Of a stretch of 12,460 nt of DNA, positions 1 through 8,700 are shown piece after piece (the first letter of the stretch is position 1; each line of letters opens with the position of its first letter). The notes beneath the pieces are model-generated. The model saw only the letters and a program-made list of their open reading frames with translations. It had not been told where the DNA came from and ran no database searches. The position numbers were made by a program, and so were the translations under genes. This stretch comes from an uncultured Planctomycetota bacterium (GTDB taxonomy: Bacteria; Planctomycetota; Planctomycetia; Pirellulales; UBA1268): contig CAJQGO010000255.1 in NCBI GenBank assembly GCA_905477565.1, positions 1-12,460 on the forward strand, written 5' to 3'.

Positions 1-1637
1 AATTCAAAACGGGTGATCCCATAGCCATCAGCACGTTTCTTTTCGTCGTTTCGGTCTTCAGGATTTGCATAAGCGGCCATAGTAATTTTATTCCCAAGGC
101 CATCTTCATAGTCTCCGGTCCAGGGCAGTGGACTCTCTGGGATTGGATTGGGGCCGGCTTGTTCGTCTTCAGGATGCCACCAGCGTCCATAGATTGTGTT
201 CACAAGAGCCGGTGATGTAAAAGACCATGGACCATCACGGAATTCATCGATGCCATGCTGGACAACAACAGCAAGATGTTGATCGCCACACAGGTGAACA
301 GCTCCGGCCTCTTTCAAAAGACGCAGGGCCTTGTTGCGACCTTTCTGTGGCCATCCGTTGCAATCAAGATCAGCAAGAAGTCGATTATCCGGATTCCCGT
401 GAAGATGGACAGCACCACAAAAGGCCGTCTGAGAAAGAGCTGCTTTGGATCGAACACCCTTCCAGTCATGAGCCCATGTCTTCAAGAAAGCCAGTTGACG
501 ATCACCCAGTAATTTCAGCTCTGGAAGATCAATAGCACTCCGATCATACGACGGGTCATTAATATGATCAGGCCGAGGACCCATTTTTGGAATGGTGCCA
601 TTGGGGCCGGTTTTAAATTTGCGATCTTCTAGAATTGCAAAGTCGACGCCACCAACAATAAGTCGCGTGAAGTACACACCGATATCACCTTTTACTGGTG
701 CGGGATCGACAGGATCGGGAAGATGCGACGTCTGCTGCCGCTGTACCATGTTGACGTAGGACGTGGGATAGAAGTAGCCACCGGTATCTCCAGCGGAAGT
801 ACGTGCCTTGCCACCCCCGGCGCCCCAGAGGTTGCCTTGGCCGACATCATGGTCATCAGGAATTGTCACTGCGGGACGATCCCGAATGATGTCGCGAAAC
901 TGGAGGCCAAACTCAAGCCAGCCGATCGTGTGTTCTGTGTGGCGATACGTTTGATCACCTGCAAAGAATAAAAGATCAGGATCTGCCTCCTTGAGGCCAT
1001 TGATCAGTGCTTCTCGCTGTCCGGGAGTTCGTGATGAATTACAGGACATGACAGCCACACTGATTTCATTTTTCTCAGCAGGGTCCGGCCTAATAACTCC
1101 AGCGAACTCAGCTCGCTCTCCATGCCGAACACGATAGGGTACAGACGTGGTTGCATCCCACTTGGGAATGCGGAACGAAGCATCCCAGCCAGGATAATTG
1201 ACTGTTGCCGCGCCGATTTCTGTCCAGCCGGCTCCGCGATCAACTTCAAGTCGAACCTGATTTGATTCACCTGGTTTGAGTGGAAAGAGTTGGGCTGAAA
1301 GTTTGAGTATTGAGTCAGTTGGTTTGCTGGGGGGGACTGTTACTGTGTAGATCGCAAATGCAATGACTTCATCACGAGGTGCGTTAATCTGAAATGGAAC
1401 AGGCGGACGTCGACGTTTCTTTTTTTTCCCAGTAGCTGGCTGTGTTACCTCATCACCTTGTGCGGAAGGTTTTGTCCACCACTGGCCAGTTGCCCATCCA
1501 TCGAGTGATGGGAATTCATCACCAAACGGCGTCGGATCAAGATGCTGTGGAACAACGTTGTCATCTCCATGGCACAACGAAATGGAACAACTCATTCCAA
1601 GCAGGAGCAAAACAAGATTTTTCGTTGTGGGCAACAT
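1..1637 (-). CDS. PhoD-like secreted metallophosphatase (3' end beyond window)
   Basis: An open frame of 545 codons runs from an ATG at 1637 down through base 1 with no stop, so the C-terminus is missing. Residues 1-24 form a signal peptide (Lys6, then a Leu/Val-rich core), giving an exported enzyme. Residues 80-185 form a beta-rich N-terminal domain, and the metallophosphatase domain starts near 190. It shows SCNSSR with Cys199, AGDQTY with Asp228 and Tyr231, DDHD at 261-264, and CGDQH with Asp452 and His454. Cys199, Asp228 and Tyr231 match the Cys/Asp/Tyr metal ligands known for Bacillus PhoD (Fe3+/Ca2+ phosphodiesterase/phosphatase), so the predicted role is extracytoplasmic phosphoester hydrolysis. 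A Lys/Arg-rich patch lies at 71-77. No in-frame ATG occurs just upstream and the ribosome site is weak. It is divergent from the sulfatase operon. The family call is firm; the substrate is unknown. Confidence 0.9.
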   Translation of the reverse strand, partial: MLPTTKNLVLLLLGMSCSISLCHGDDNVVPQHLDPTPFGDEFPSLDGWATGQWWTKPSAQGDEVTQPATGKKKKRRRPPVPFQINAPRDEVIAFAIYTVTVPPSKPTDSILKLSAQLFPLKPGESNQVRLEVDRGAGWTEIGAATVNYPGWDASFRIPKWDATTSVPYRVRHGERAEFAGVIRPDPAEKNEISVAVMSCNSSRTPGQREALINGLKEADPDLLFFAGDQTYRHTEHTIGWLEFGLQFRDIIRDRPAVTIPDDHDVGQGNLWGAGGGKARTSAGDTGGYFYPTSYVNMVQRQQTSHLPDPVDPAPVKGDIGVYFTRLIVGGVDFAILEDRKFKTGPNGTIPKMGPRPDHINDPSYDRSAIDLPELKLLGDRQLAFLKTWAHDWKGVRSKAALSQTAFCGAVHLHGNPDNRLLADLDCNGWPQKGRNKALRLLKEAGAVHLCGDQHLAVVVQHGIDEFRDGPWSFTSPALVNTIYGRWWHPEDEQAGPNPIPESPLPWTGDYEDGLGNKITMAAYANPEDRNDEKKRADGYGITRFE

Positions 1638-1813
1638 GATCGGCTTTCTTTTCAGAGATGTAATAGAACGGAATTGCGAACATTCATGCAGCCATAAGGT
1701 GCTTCTGTGTGACACTGGATGCAATGACATTTCTTTTCGTTATAAAGGATGTTGCGAATGGGTGCTTACAGAAATTTATTCGTACTCGTTTTTCTTATGG
1801 GGTGTTTTCAGAC
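1638..1813. promoter_or_regulatory. Divergent intergenic region between phosphatase and sulfatase operon
   Basis: These 176 bases lie between the start codons of the two divergent genes and must hold at least part of both promoters. The heptamer TTGCGAA occurs twice, at 1674-1680 and 1752-1758. A weak sigma70-like pair for the plus strand is TTGCGA at 1752-1757 and TTTATT at 1775-1780, 17 bases apart. A TATAAA stands at 1741-1746 without a good partner. No strong promoter, operator palindrome or riboswitch is visible. If the longer GTG start at 1709 is used for the sulfatase, the gap shrinks to 71 bases. Confidence 0.4.
1696..1711 (+). promoter_or_regulatory. Shine-Dalgarno-like AAGGTG before alternative GTG start
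   Basis: AAGGTG at 1696-1701 sits seven bases before a GTG at 1709 that is in frame with the sulfatase-propeller gene and would add 35 residues. This is a better ribosome site than anything before the ATGs at 1814/1817, where only GGGGTG lies, about 11 bases upstream. The longer form would place about 50 mixed residues before the hydrophobic core of the signal peptide, so the shorter start was preferred. The choice is uncertain. Confidence 0.3.
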
Positions 1814-4543
1814 ATGATGGATTACGTGCGAAGAAAATCAAAATATCATTGGAAACGTCACTCACTATCCAGTGTGTTTCTTGGATTTTTCCTTCTGTGT
1901 GTCGCTTTGGCAGCTCAAGCAGAATCAGCACCACCAAATGTGGTGCTGATTCTCTCCGATGATCAGCATTGGCGGGATTATGGCTTTATGGGCCATGAAC
2001 ATCTTGAGACACCAGCTCTCGATCGGCTCGCGTCTGAAAGCCTTGTCTATCCACGAGGATATGTCCCTACAAGTCTCTGTTGTCCAAGTCTCGCATCATT
2101 GATCACAGGTCGTTATCCGCATGAGCATCTGATCGTGGGAAACGATCCTCCGGAAACCCAAGGCATTTCTCGTCGTTCACCTGAAGGTCAAAAACTTTTC
2201 AAAGCAGGACGAGAAAAGATGACCAAAAGGTTTTCCAAGTGGCCGACACTTCCAAAACTTCTGGGTGAGCACGGCTATCGAAGTCTCCAGACGGGCAAAT
2301 GGTGGCAGGGGCATTTTTCACAAGGTGGTTTCGATGAAGGAATGACCAAAGGGTCGCGTCACGGTGATGAAGGCCTGGCGATCGGAAGAAAAACCATGCA
2401 ACCAGTCTTCGATTTCATTGATCGTTGCAGTGACGCCGAGCAACCGTTCTTTGTCTGGTATGCGCCAATGCTGCCACATTCGCCACATGATCCAGAGAAG
2501 TCTTTAGTCCAACACTATGAATCGAAAACCAACAGCATTCATATTGCGAAGTACTGGGGTAATGTTGAGCGGTTTGATACGACTGTAGGCAATCTTGTCG
2601 ATCACTTGGACGCCAAAGGTTTGTCAGAAAATACGCTTGTCCTTTACGTGTGTGACAACGGTTGGATTACGAATCCTGAGAATGGAAAGTATGCAGGGAA
2701 ATCAAAGCGAGCACCCTACGACGGTGGACTGAGAACACCGATCATGCTTCGACAGCCTGGCACGATACAGCCGGGCACAAGCGACTCACTTGCCAGCTCC
2801 CTCGATCTTGTTCCGACTGTATTGGCATGTTGTCAGGTTGCAGCGCCACAGGGTCTGCCAGGAATCAATCTTCTCGATAAAGAAGCTGTTCGTTCCAGAA
2901 AACAGCTCTTTGGTGCCTGCTACGTCCATACACTCGCCGACATTGAAAAGCCGGGAAGAAATCTTCTGTGGAGATGGACAGTCAAAGATATTCCAAATGG
3001 AGACGTCTGGAAACTTATCGAACCAGTCACCCACGGTGTGTCTGGCACCCATGTATTACCACCTGGGGAATCCAGAGTCATTGATCAGGTTTCAAAGGAT
3101 TGCTTTGAACAAGGTATCGTTGAACTGTTTGATATCACCGATGATCCTGATGAAGAAAAAAATGTTGCAACTGCCAACCCCAAGGTCGTCAAGCAACTGC
3201 AGCACGATCTGAATAATTGGTGGCAGCCACAATCGGCATCAGTAGTTCTTGAGCCGGTAGTAACAGCAACCAAAAAACTTCGGGTACTGCCGGTGAAAGA
3301 ACGGCGAAAATCATCCGATCGTTCTGTCTGGCCAAATTGGCGAGGACCCACACTCGATGGTGTTTCATCGGGTAGTGGATACGCAACATCCTGGAGTCAG
3401 GAAAACAATATCAGGTGGCGAGTCCCGCTTCCTGGCCTTGGTGCGAGCACGCCCGCTGTATGGGGAGACACAATCGTGCTGACCTGTGACATCGAAGGCC
3501 ATGACGGAATTTTGTGTGTCGATCGATCTGGAAAAGAATGTTGGCGACAGCAACTTGGTGACATTCGACCGGGTAAACATAAAAAAGCGACAGGGTGTAA
3601 TTCCTCACCAGTCACAGATGGTAACCATGTCTGGGTGTACTTTAAGAGCGGGGAACTGGCGTGCCTGTCACTCACTGATGGTGCCATCGTGTGGAGAACA
3701 AATCTCCAGGAACAGTTTGGTGAGGATACGTTGTGGTGGGATCTCGGGACATCCCCAGTGCTGACAAAGCAGGCAGTTGTTGTTGCTGTCATGCAGACAG
3801 GCCCAAGTTATCTCGTTGCATTTGATCGGCAAACAGGTGACGTTCTCTGGAAACATGATCGCATACTGGATGCTCCAGAGGAGGCAGCACAAAGCTATTC
3901 AACACCCGTTGTTGTTGCTGGGAACGCCGACTGGAATGAGCCAGCTGAGATGCTCATCGTGCTCGGTGCAGATCATGTCACGGCTCATGACGCTGCTGAT
4001 GGACAAGAAATCTGGCGAGTCGGTGGCCTTAATCCTGAGGGTAATACATTCTTTCGTTCCATAGCGTCACCAGTTGTCTCTGGTGAATATGTGATTGCAC
4101 CGTACGCACGCGGGAAGACCGTGACTGCAATACGGCGAGGTGGATCAGGAGATGTGACGGCAAGCCATATTGCCTGGAAGCGTGAGCCGTTGGGTACAGA
4201 TGTGCCAACACCGGCTATTCACGATGGTCGACTGATGATCTGTGGAGATAAAGGGCTGATGTCGTGCCTGGATTTAAAAACAGGTGAAACCATTTGGGAG
4301 GATAGCCTCCCAAAGAATCGAAACAAATTTAGTTCGTCACCAATTATTGTTGATAATCATGTCCTGCTGACTCGTGAAGATGGCCATTCATGGTGTATTG
4401 CATGGCCGGGCGAAAAGGGCGACGCACTCACAATTCTTGGCGAAGGCATGCTTGAAGAAATGACAGTGGCTACGCCTGTCTGTGTTGATGGTGAGATATT
4501 CCTGCGAACACATGATTCACTGTGGTGTATTCAATCCCAATAA
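1814..4543 (+). CDS. Secreted sulfatase fused to PQQ-like beta-propeller
   Basis: The product has 909 residues from the ATG at 1814; ATG 1817 and GTG 1709 are alternatives. Residues 1-36 are a signal peptide with a basic n-region, a core near 18-34 and a likely cut after AAQA. The sulfatase domain (about 39-475) opens with PPNVVLILSDDQ, with metal ligands Asp49-Asp50 and Asp281-Asn282, and a typical YDGGLRTP segment at 302-309. The formylglycine site reads CCPSL (Cys89), so the Arg of the CxPxR motif is Leu. GKWH is replaced by GKWW at 161-164. After a basic linker (484-503), WPNWRGP at 506-512 begins an eight-repeat PQQ-like propeller reaching the C-terminus. The predicted role is sulfate-ester hydrolysis on an exported carbohydrate, with the propeller as a possible binding or scaffold module. 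Hydrolytic activity is less certain because of the two substitutions. It is the first gene of the operon, 33 bases before the ThuA-like gene. Confidence 0.92.
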   Translation: MMDYVRRKSKYHWKRHSLSSVFLGFFLLCVALAAQAESAPPNVVLILSDDQHWRDYGFMGHEHLETPALDRLASESLVYPRGYVPTSLCCPSLASLITGRYPHEHLIVGNDPPETQGISRRSPEGQKLFKAGREKMTKRFSKWPTLPKLLGEHGYRSLQTGKWWQGHFSQGGFDEGMTKGSRHGDEGLAIGRKTMQPVFDFIDRCSDAEQPFFVWYAPMLPHSPHDPEKSLVQHYESKTNSIHIAKYWGNVERFDTTVGNLVDHLDAKGLSENTLVLYVCDNGWITNPENGKYAGKSKRAPYDGGLRTPIMLRQPGTIQPGTSDSLASSLDLVPTVLACCQVAAPQGLPGINLLDKEAVRSRKQLFGACYVHTLADIEKPGRNLLWRWTVKDIPNGDVWKLIEPVTHGVSGTHVLPPGESRVIDQVSKDCFEQGIVELFDITDDPDEEKNVATANPKVVKQLQHDLNNWWQPQSASVVLEPVVTATKKLRVLPVKERRKSSDRSVWPNWRGPTLDGVSSGSGYATSWSQENNIRWRVPLPGLGASTPAVWGDTIVLTCDIEGHDGILCVDRSGKECWRQQLGDIRPGKHKKATGCNSSPVTDGNHVWVYFKSGELACLSLTDGAIVWRTNLQEQFGEDTLWWDLGTSPVLTKQAVVVAVMQTGPSYLVAFDRQTGDVLWKHDRILDAPEEAAQSYSTPVVVAGNADWNEPAEMLIVLGADHVTAHDAADGQEIWRVGGLNPEGNTFFRSIASPVVSGEYVIAPYARGKTVTAIRRGGSGDVTASHIAWKREPLGTDVPTPAIHDGRLMICGDKGLMSCLDLKTGETIWEDSLPKNRNKFSSSPIIVDNHVLLTREDGHSWCIAWPGEKGDALTILGEGMLEEMTVATPVCVDGEIFLRTHDSLWCIQSQ
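3404..4534 (+). repeat. Eight-repeat PQQ-like beta-propeller domain
   Basis: Residues about 531-907 of the sulfatase fusion hold eight degenerate repeats of the pattern [STAP]-[ST]-P-[AVI]-x(n)-hydrophobic strand-x-L-D-x-x-[ST]-G-x-x-x-W. They begin near residues 545, 597, 646, 696, 751, 799, 841 and 886. Clear blade ends include CVDRSGKECW, SLTDGAIVW, FDRQTGDVLW, HDAADGQEIW and LDLKTGETIW. The strand IRWRVPLPG at 533-541 precedes the first blade and could close the ring with the last one. The Trp-containing pattern is that of the PQQ-binding-like/YVTN propeller group. Binding of PQQ itself is not implied. Confidence 0.8.
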
Positions 4544-4576
4544 GTCTCTGAGTCTCCAATAGCTAAGGTAATAAAT

Positions 4577-5722
4577 ATGAATACTCGATGTCTGAGATGG
4601 TCTTTCCTTGCCTGCTTGTTCTTCTTTGGTGTGCGCGATGTACGGGCGGCTGAACAGGGAGGACCAGCACGACTTCTCGTTGTGACAGTTACAAAGGGTT
4701 TTCGTCACGGCTCAATTGAAACAGCTGAACCGGTCCTGGAAAAACTCGGCCGTGAGAAGGGTCTTTTCCATGTTGATTTCCTCCGAATGCCTCCGAATCG
4801 ACCACCGCAACCAAGGCGACCTCGACGAGGGAAAAATGTCACAGACGAAAAATGGGCGCAGATTGAGTCGCAGTTCAAAGAACAACAAAAAGTTTTTCAA
4901 AAAGCTGACCAGCCATGGCAACAAGTTTTGCAACAGAAGTTCGCGGTTGCTTTTTCACCTGAATCACTTGCCCAGTTCGACGGGGTTGTCTTTGTCAGTA
5001 CAACTGGTGAGTTACCAATTCCAGACCTTGGAGCCTTCCTCAAATGGATTCAAGACGGCCATGCCTTTATTGGTATTCATGCAGCGAGCGACACACTAAA
5101 AAGTTCAGATGCGTATGTTGAGATGATAGGAGGTCATTTTGCTGGACATCCGTGGACGGCCAAAGGGGAGCATGGATTTGTGAATCATGACCCTACGCAT
5201 CCAGTTGTGAAAATGTTTCCAGAACGATTCCGGTGGAAGGATGAAATCTATCAATATGGTCCACGATATAAACCCGAGAATGTTCGCGTGTTGCTTTCAA
5301 TAGATATGGCCGCCAGTACGCCAAAAAATCCTTGGCATGTACCGGTCTCATGGGTTCGTGACTATGGCCGAGGTCGTGTCTTTTATACAAACCTCGGGCA
5401 TAACGATGAGACCTGGAGCGATGATGCGTTTCAGAAGCACCTGACTGAAGGGACTGCGTGGGCGCTTGGCAGGTTTGATGCACCAAGTAAGGCCAATCCA
5501 TCGATTCAAGCAGCTGAATATCTTCGGAGTGTTGTCGCTGCGGCTGGGGAATTAGACGGCATTGAACACGATGCACTCCGGGCACAAGTGGATGCAAAGA
5601 TAGCGGCTGACCCATCTTGGGCTGTTCAGATGAGGCCGCAAGTTGTTGCGTTGCGGGCACTCAATGGGGAAAAACTGACAACATCACTGAAGAAATTTGT
5701 TGAAGACATCCAACAGGATTGA
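4577..5722 (+). CDS. Secreted ThuA-like domain protein
   Basis: The product has 381 residues. AAGGTA at 4565-4570 lies six bases before the ATG. Residues 1-24 are a signal peptide (Arg4, Arg7, hydrophobic 8-18, likely cut after VRA). The ThuA fold, related to class I glutamine amidotransferases, spans about 30-302. It shows LLVVTVTKGFRH (33-44), FIGIHAASD (164-172), GGHFAGHPW (185-193), DEIYQY (222-227) and PVSWVRDYGRGRVFYTNLGH (256-275), all typical of ThuA proteins. ThuA-like proteins are linked to trehalose and 3-keto-glycoside metabolism, but their chemistry is poorly settled, so a role in handling released sugars is inference. Two additions stand out: a Pro/Arg-rich then Gln/Lys-rich insert at about 71-125, and a helical tail of about 75 residues (305-381) that I do not recognise. 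It lies between two sulfatase genes in the same direction. Confidence 0.92.
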   Translation: MNTRCLRWSFLACLFFFGVRDVRAAEQGGPARLLVVTVTKGFRHGSIETAEPVLEKLGREKGLFHVDFLRMPPNRPPQPRRPRRGKNVTDEKWAQIESQFKEQQKVFQKADQPWQQVLQQKFAVAFSPESLAQFDGVVFVSTTGELPIPDLGAFLKWIQDGHAFIGIHAASDTLKSSDAYVEMIGGHFAGHPWTAKGEHGFVNHDPTHPVVKMFPERFRWKDEIYQYGPRYKPENVRVLLSIDMAASTPKNPWHVPVSWVRDYGRGRVFYTNLGHNDETWSDDAFQKHLTEGTAWALGRFDAPSKANPSIQAAEYLRSVVAAAGELDGIEHDALRAQVDAKIAADPSWAVQMRPQVVALRALNGEKLTTSLKKFVEDIQQD

Positions 5723-5794
5723 TCTGTTATTCACAACAAGGCGGCGTGAGTTCTTTTCTGGATTCATACCCTGTTTTTACATTATGGAGAAACC

Positions 5795-8700
5795 ATGAAG
5801 CGGCTTCGTCAATCAATTATCTGGATAGGAGTGACATGTTTGATCGTGGCAGGCATGACACAACGAATATGGGCGGCCCCGCCAAATGTGGTCGTCATAC
5901 TGGCTGATGATATGGGGTTTTCCGACCTTGGGTGTTACGGAAGTGAAATAGAAACGCCGAACTTTGATCGACTTGCTCATGGCGGGCTGCGGTTCACGCA
6001 AGGCTACAACACCGCCCGATGTTGGCCGACCCGCGGTGCATTACTCACCGGCTATTACGCCCAGTCAATTCGGCGAGACAAAATGCCTGGGGTGACTGGA
6101 GGAAATCGTGGTGGTCGACCAGAGTGGGCCCACTTGCTACCGGAGCGCCTCGAAGCGGCTGGGTACCGTTCCTATCACAGTGGCAAGTGGCATGTTGATG
6201 GTGACCCCCTTGAACAAGGCTTTGCACACTCTCTACGAATTGAGGGTGGTCAAAATGATTTCTTTGATCCCACCGGTATCACTGTTGATGGCAAGCCTGT
6301 CGAAGAAACAGATCAATTCTATGTGACCACAGCAGTTGGTGAGCATGCAGCGGCGTGTCTGCGTGAACATGCAGAACACCACGGAGATAAACCATTCTTT
6401 AGTTATGTTGCGTTCACGTCACCGCACTTTCCTTTACATGCACCGCAAGACATTATTGAAAAATATACGGCCCGGTATCAGGCAGGGTGGAATGTCATGC
6501 AGCAGGCTCGATATAAGCGGCTTGTGCAAAGTGGCATCATTCATGCGCCCCTTGCGGCAATGGAAGAAGACCTCGGTCCTCCGTATGATTTTCCAGAAGC
6601 ACTTAAAAAACTTGGCCCCGGCGAAGTTAATCGCCCACTTCCGTGGCAGAATCTCACACCAGAGCAGCAGATATTTCAAGCGACCAAGATGGCAATACAT
6701 GCTGCCATGATTGATGCGATGGACCAGGCTGTTGGTGATGTCATGCACCAACTCAAAGCAATGGATGCACTGGAGAACACACTGATTCTCTGCCTCAGTG
6801 ATAATGGCGGGTCAGCTGAAATAATGGTTCGTGGGAAAGGTCATGACCCACACCTTCCAGCTGGTTCTGCAGGGACGTATCTCTGTCTTGGGCCAGGGTG
6901 GTCAAGTTGTGCGAATACACCTTTTCGACGCCATAAAACCTGGGTTCATGAAGGAGGCATTTCGACCAGCTGGATCGTACATTGGCCAGCAGGAATTCCG
7001 TCAAAGAGCGCCTTGCGGGAACAGCCAGTCCATGTTATTGACATCGTGCCAACGGTGCTTGAGTTGGCGGGTGTGAACGAGTCAGAGGAGCGCGCAGATG
7101 AGTCTGAGCCACCGCTGCAAGGTCGAAGTTTTGTGGAATGCCTTACGAACCCTGTCGCACCACCGCCGCACGAAACATTGTGGTGGTGTCACGACGGCCA
7201 TCGGGCAGTTCGACAGAACAACTGGAAACTTGTTGCTGCACGAGATGAGCCGTGGGAACTCTATGATTTGTCGTCAGATCGAACAGAGCAAAACAACTTG
7301 GCACTATCCCATCCTGAGCAGGTCAAACAGCTTGAAAAAGATTGGAATGACCTTGCAACGCAAAACCAACGGCTTGCAGATCTGGATGGCAAGAATAAAC
7401 CTCAGGGAAAGCCGAAAAAGAAAAAGCCAGTAGCAAAAAAACCTGCTGCAAAAAAACAGGCAGTGAGTCAAACTGGTAAGAAGCGGGATGTGCAGAAGGA
7501 CTCACCTCGTCAGTCCCCACCAAATGTTGTGATCGTCTTTACCGATGACATGGGCTATGCCGACCCGGCTTGTTATGGAGGAACGTACGCCCCGACGCCA
7601 AATATCGACAGATTAGCGCGGGAAGGCATCAAACTCACAGATTTTCATGTTGCCCAACCCGTCTGTTCGGCATCCCGAGCAGCGCTACTCACCGGATGCT
7701 ATCCCAATCGTATCGGGATTCATGGCGCGTTGAGTCCGAGAGTGACACATGGTCTTTCGGGTGAAGAAACGACGCTGGCTGAGTTGCTGCGTTCTCGAGG
7801 GTATCGCACAAGCATGGTCGGCAAGTGGCACCTTGGCCATCATCGTCAGTTTCTTCCAACACGGCATGGCTTTGATGAATATTTTGGACTGCCATATTCC
7901 AACGATATGTGGCCGTACCATCCAAGTGCAAAGCCAGGTACGTATCCACCTCTCCCACTTTTTGAAAATGAGAAAGTTATTGATAAGGAAGTCAGTCCCG
8001 AAGATCAGACAACGCTAACTAAGCGATATGCTCAACGCGCTGTCGATTTTCTCAAACGTGCCGGCACGCAAAAAGATGGCCGCCCCTTCTTTCTCTATCT
8101 GGCGCATTCAATGCCGCATGTACCACTTTTTGCAAGTAAAGGCTTTCAAGGAAAAGCGGCCGGTGGTCTGTATGGTGACGTCGTTGCAGAGATTGATGCA
8201 TCTGTTGGATCGGTTCTTAGGTCTCTTGAAGAAACCGGACATCTTGATGACACCCTTGTGCTTTTCACGAGTGACAACGGACCCTGGCTTTCCTATGGCA
8301 ACCACGCTGGTTCTGCCGGGTCCTTCCGCGAAGGGAAGGGGACAACATTTGAGGGTGGGGTACGTGTACCGTGCGTTGCTCGGCTCCCTGGGGTTATCCC
8401 GGCAGGGACAGTCAGTGATGAATCACTGATGACAATAGATCTGTTGCCATCAATTGCCCATCTCACCGGCCAACCATTGAAAACAGATGCTGAGGGTCAT
8501 TGCATCCTGCGTGGGAAAAAGATTGACGGGCATGATCACCTCGATCTTTTTTGTGGTGGAACACGAGCTGCTGATGCGCCTGACACCTATCATTTTTATT
8601 ATAAAAAAAATGAGCTTCAAGCAGTCCGAAAGGGAGACTGGAAACTCTTCTTTCCGCATAGCTACAGAACAATGCAAGGGCAGGAACTAGGTCAGGACGG

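Noticed and set aside
227..535. Plus-strand open frames across 227-971
   Set aside because: They are shadows of the minus-strand phosphatase, have no recognisable protein features, and overlap its conserved metal-binding motifs.
1329..1427. G7 (1329-1335) and T8 (1420-1427) runs in the phosphatase gene as possible frameshift errors
   Set aside because: The minus-strand frame reads through both runs intact and the protein stays sensible on each side, so there is no sign of a lost or gained base.
5712..5728. Inverted repeat AACAG-gattgat-CTGTT over the ThuA stop codon as a terminator
   Set aside because: The stem is only five base pairs, is AT-rich and has no following U-tract. The gap to the next gene is short, so it does not look like a terminator.
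8603..8613. Eight-A run in sulfatase B followed by TGA in the -1 frame
   Set aside because: It lies inside the folded domain B, not at a linker. Slippage there would give a truncated, probably dead product. The run is explained by Lys-Lys-Asn codons.
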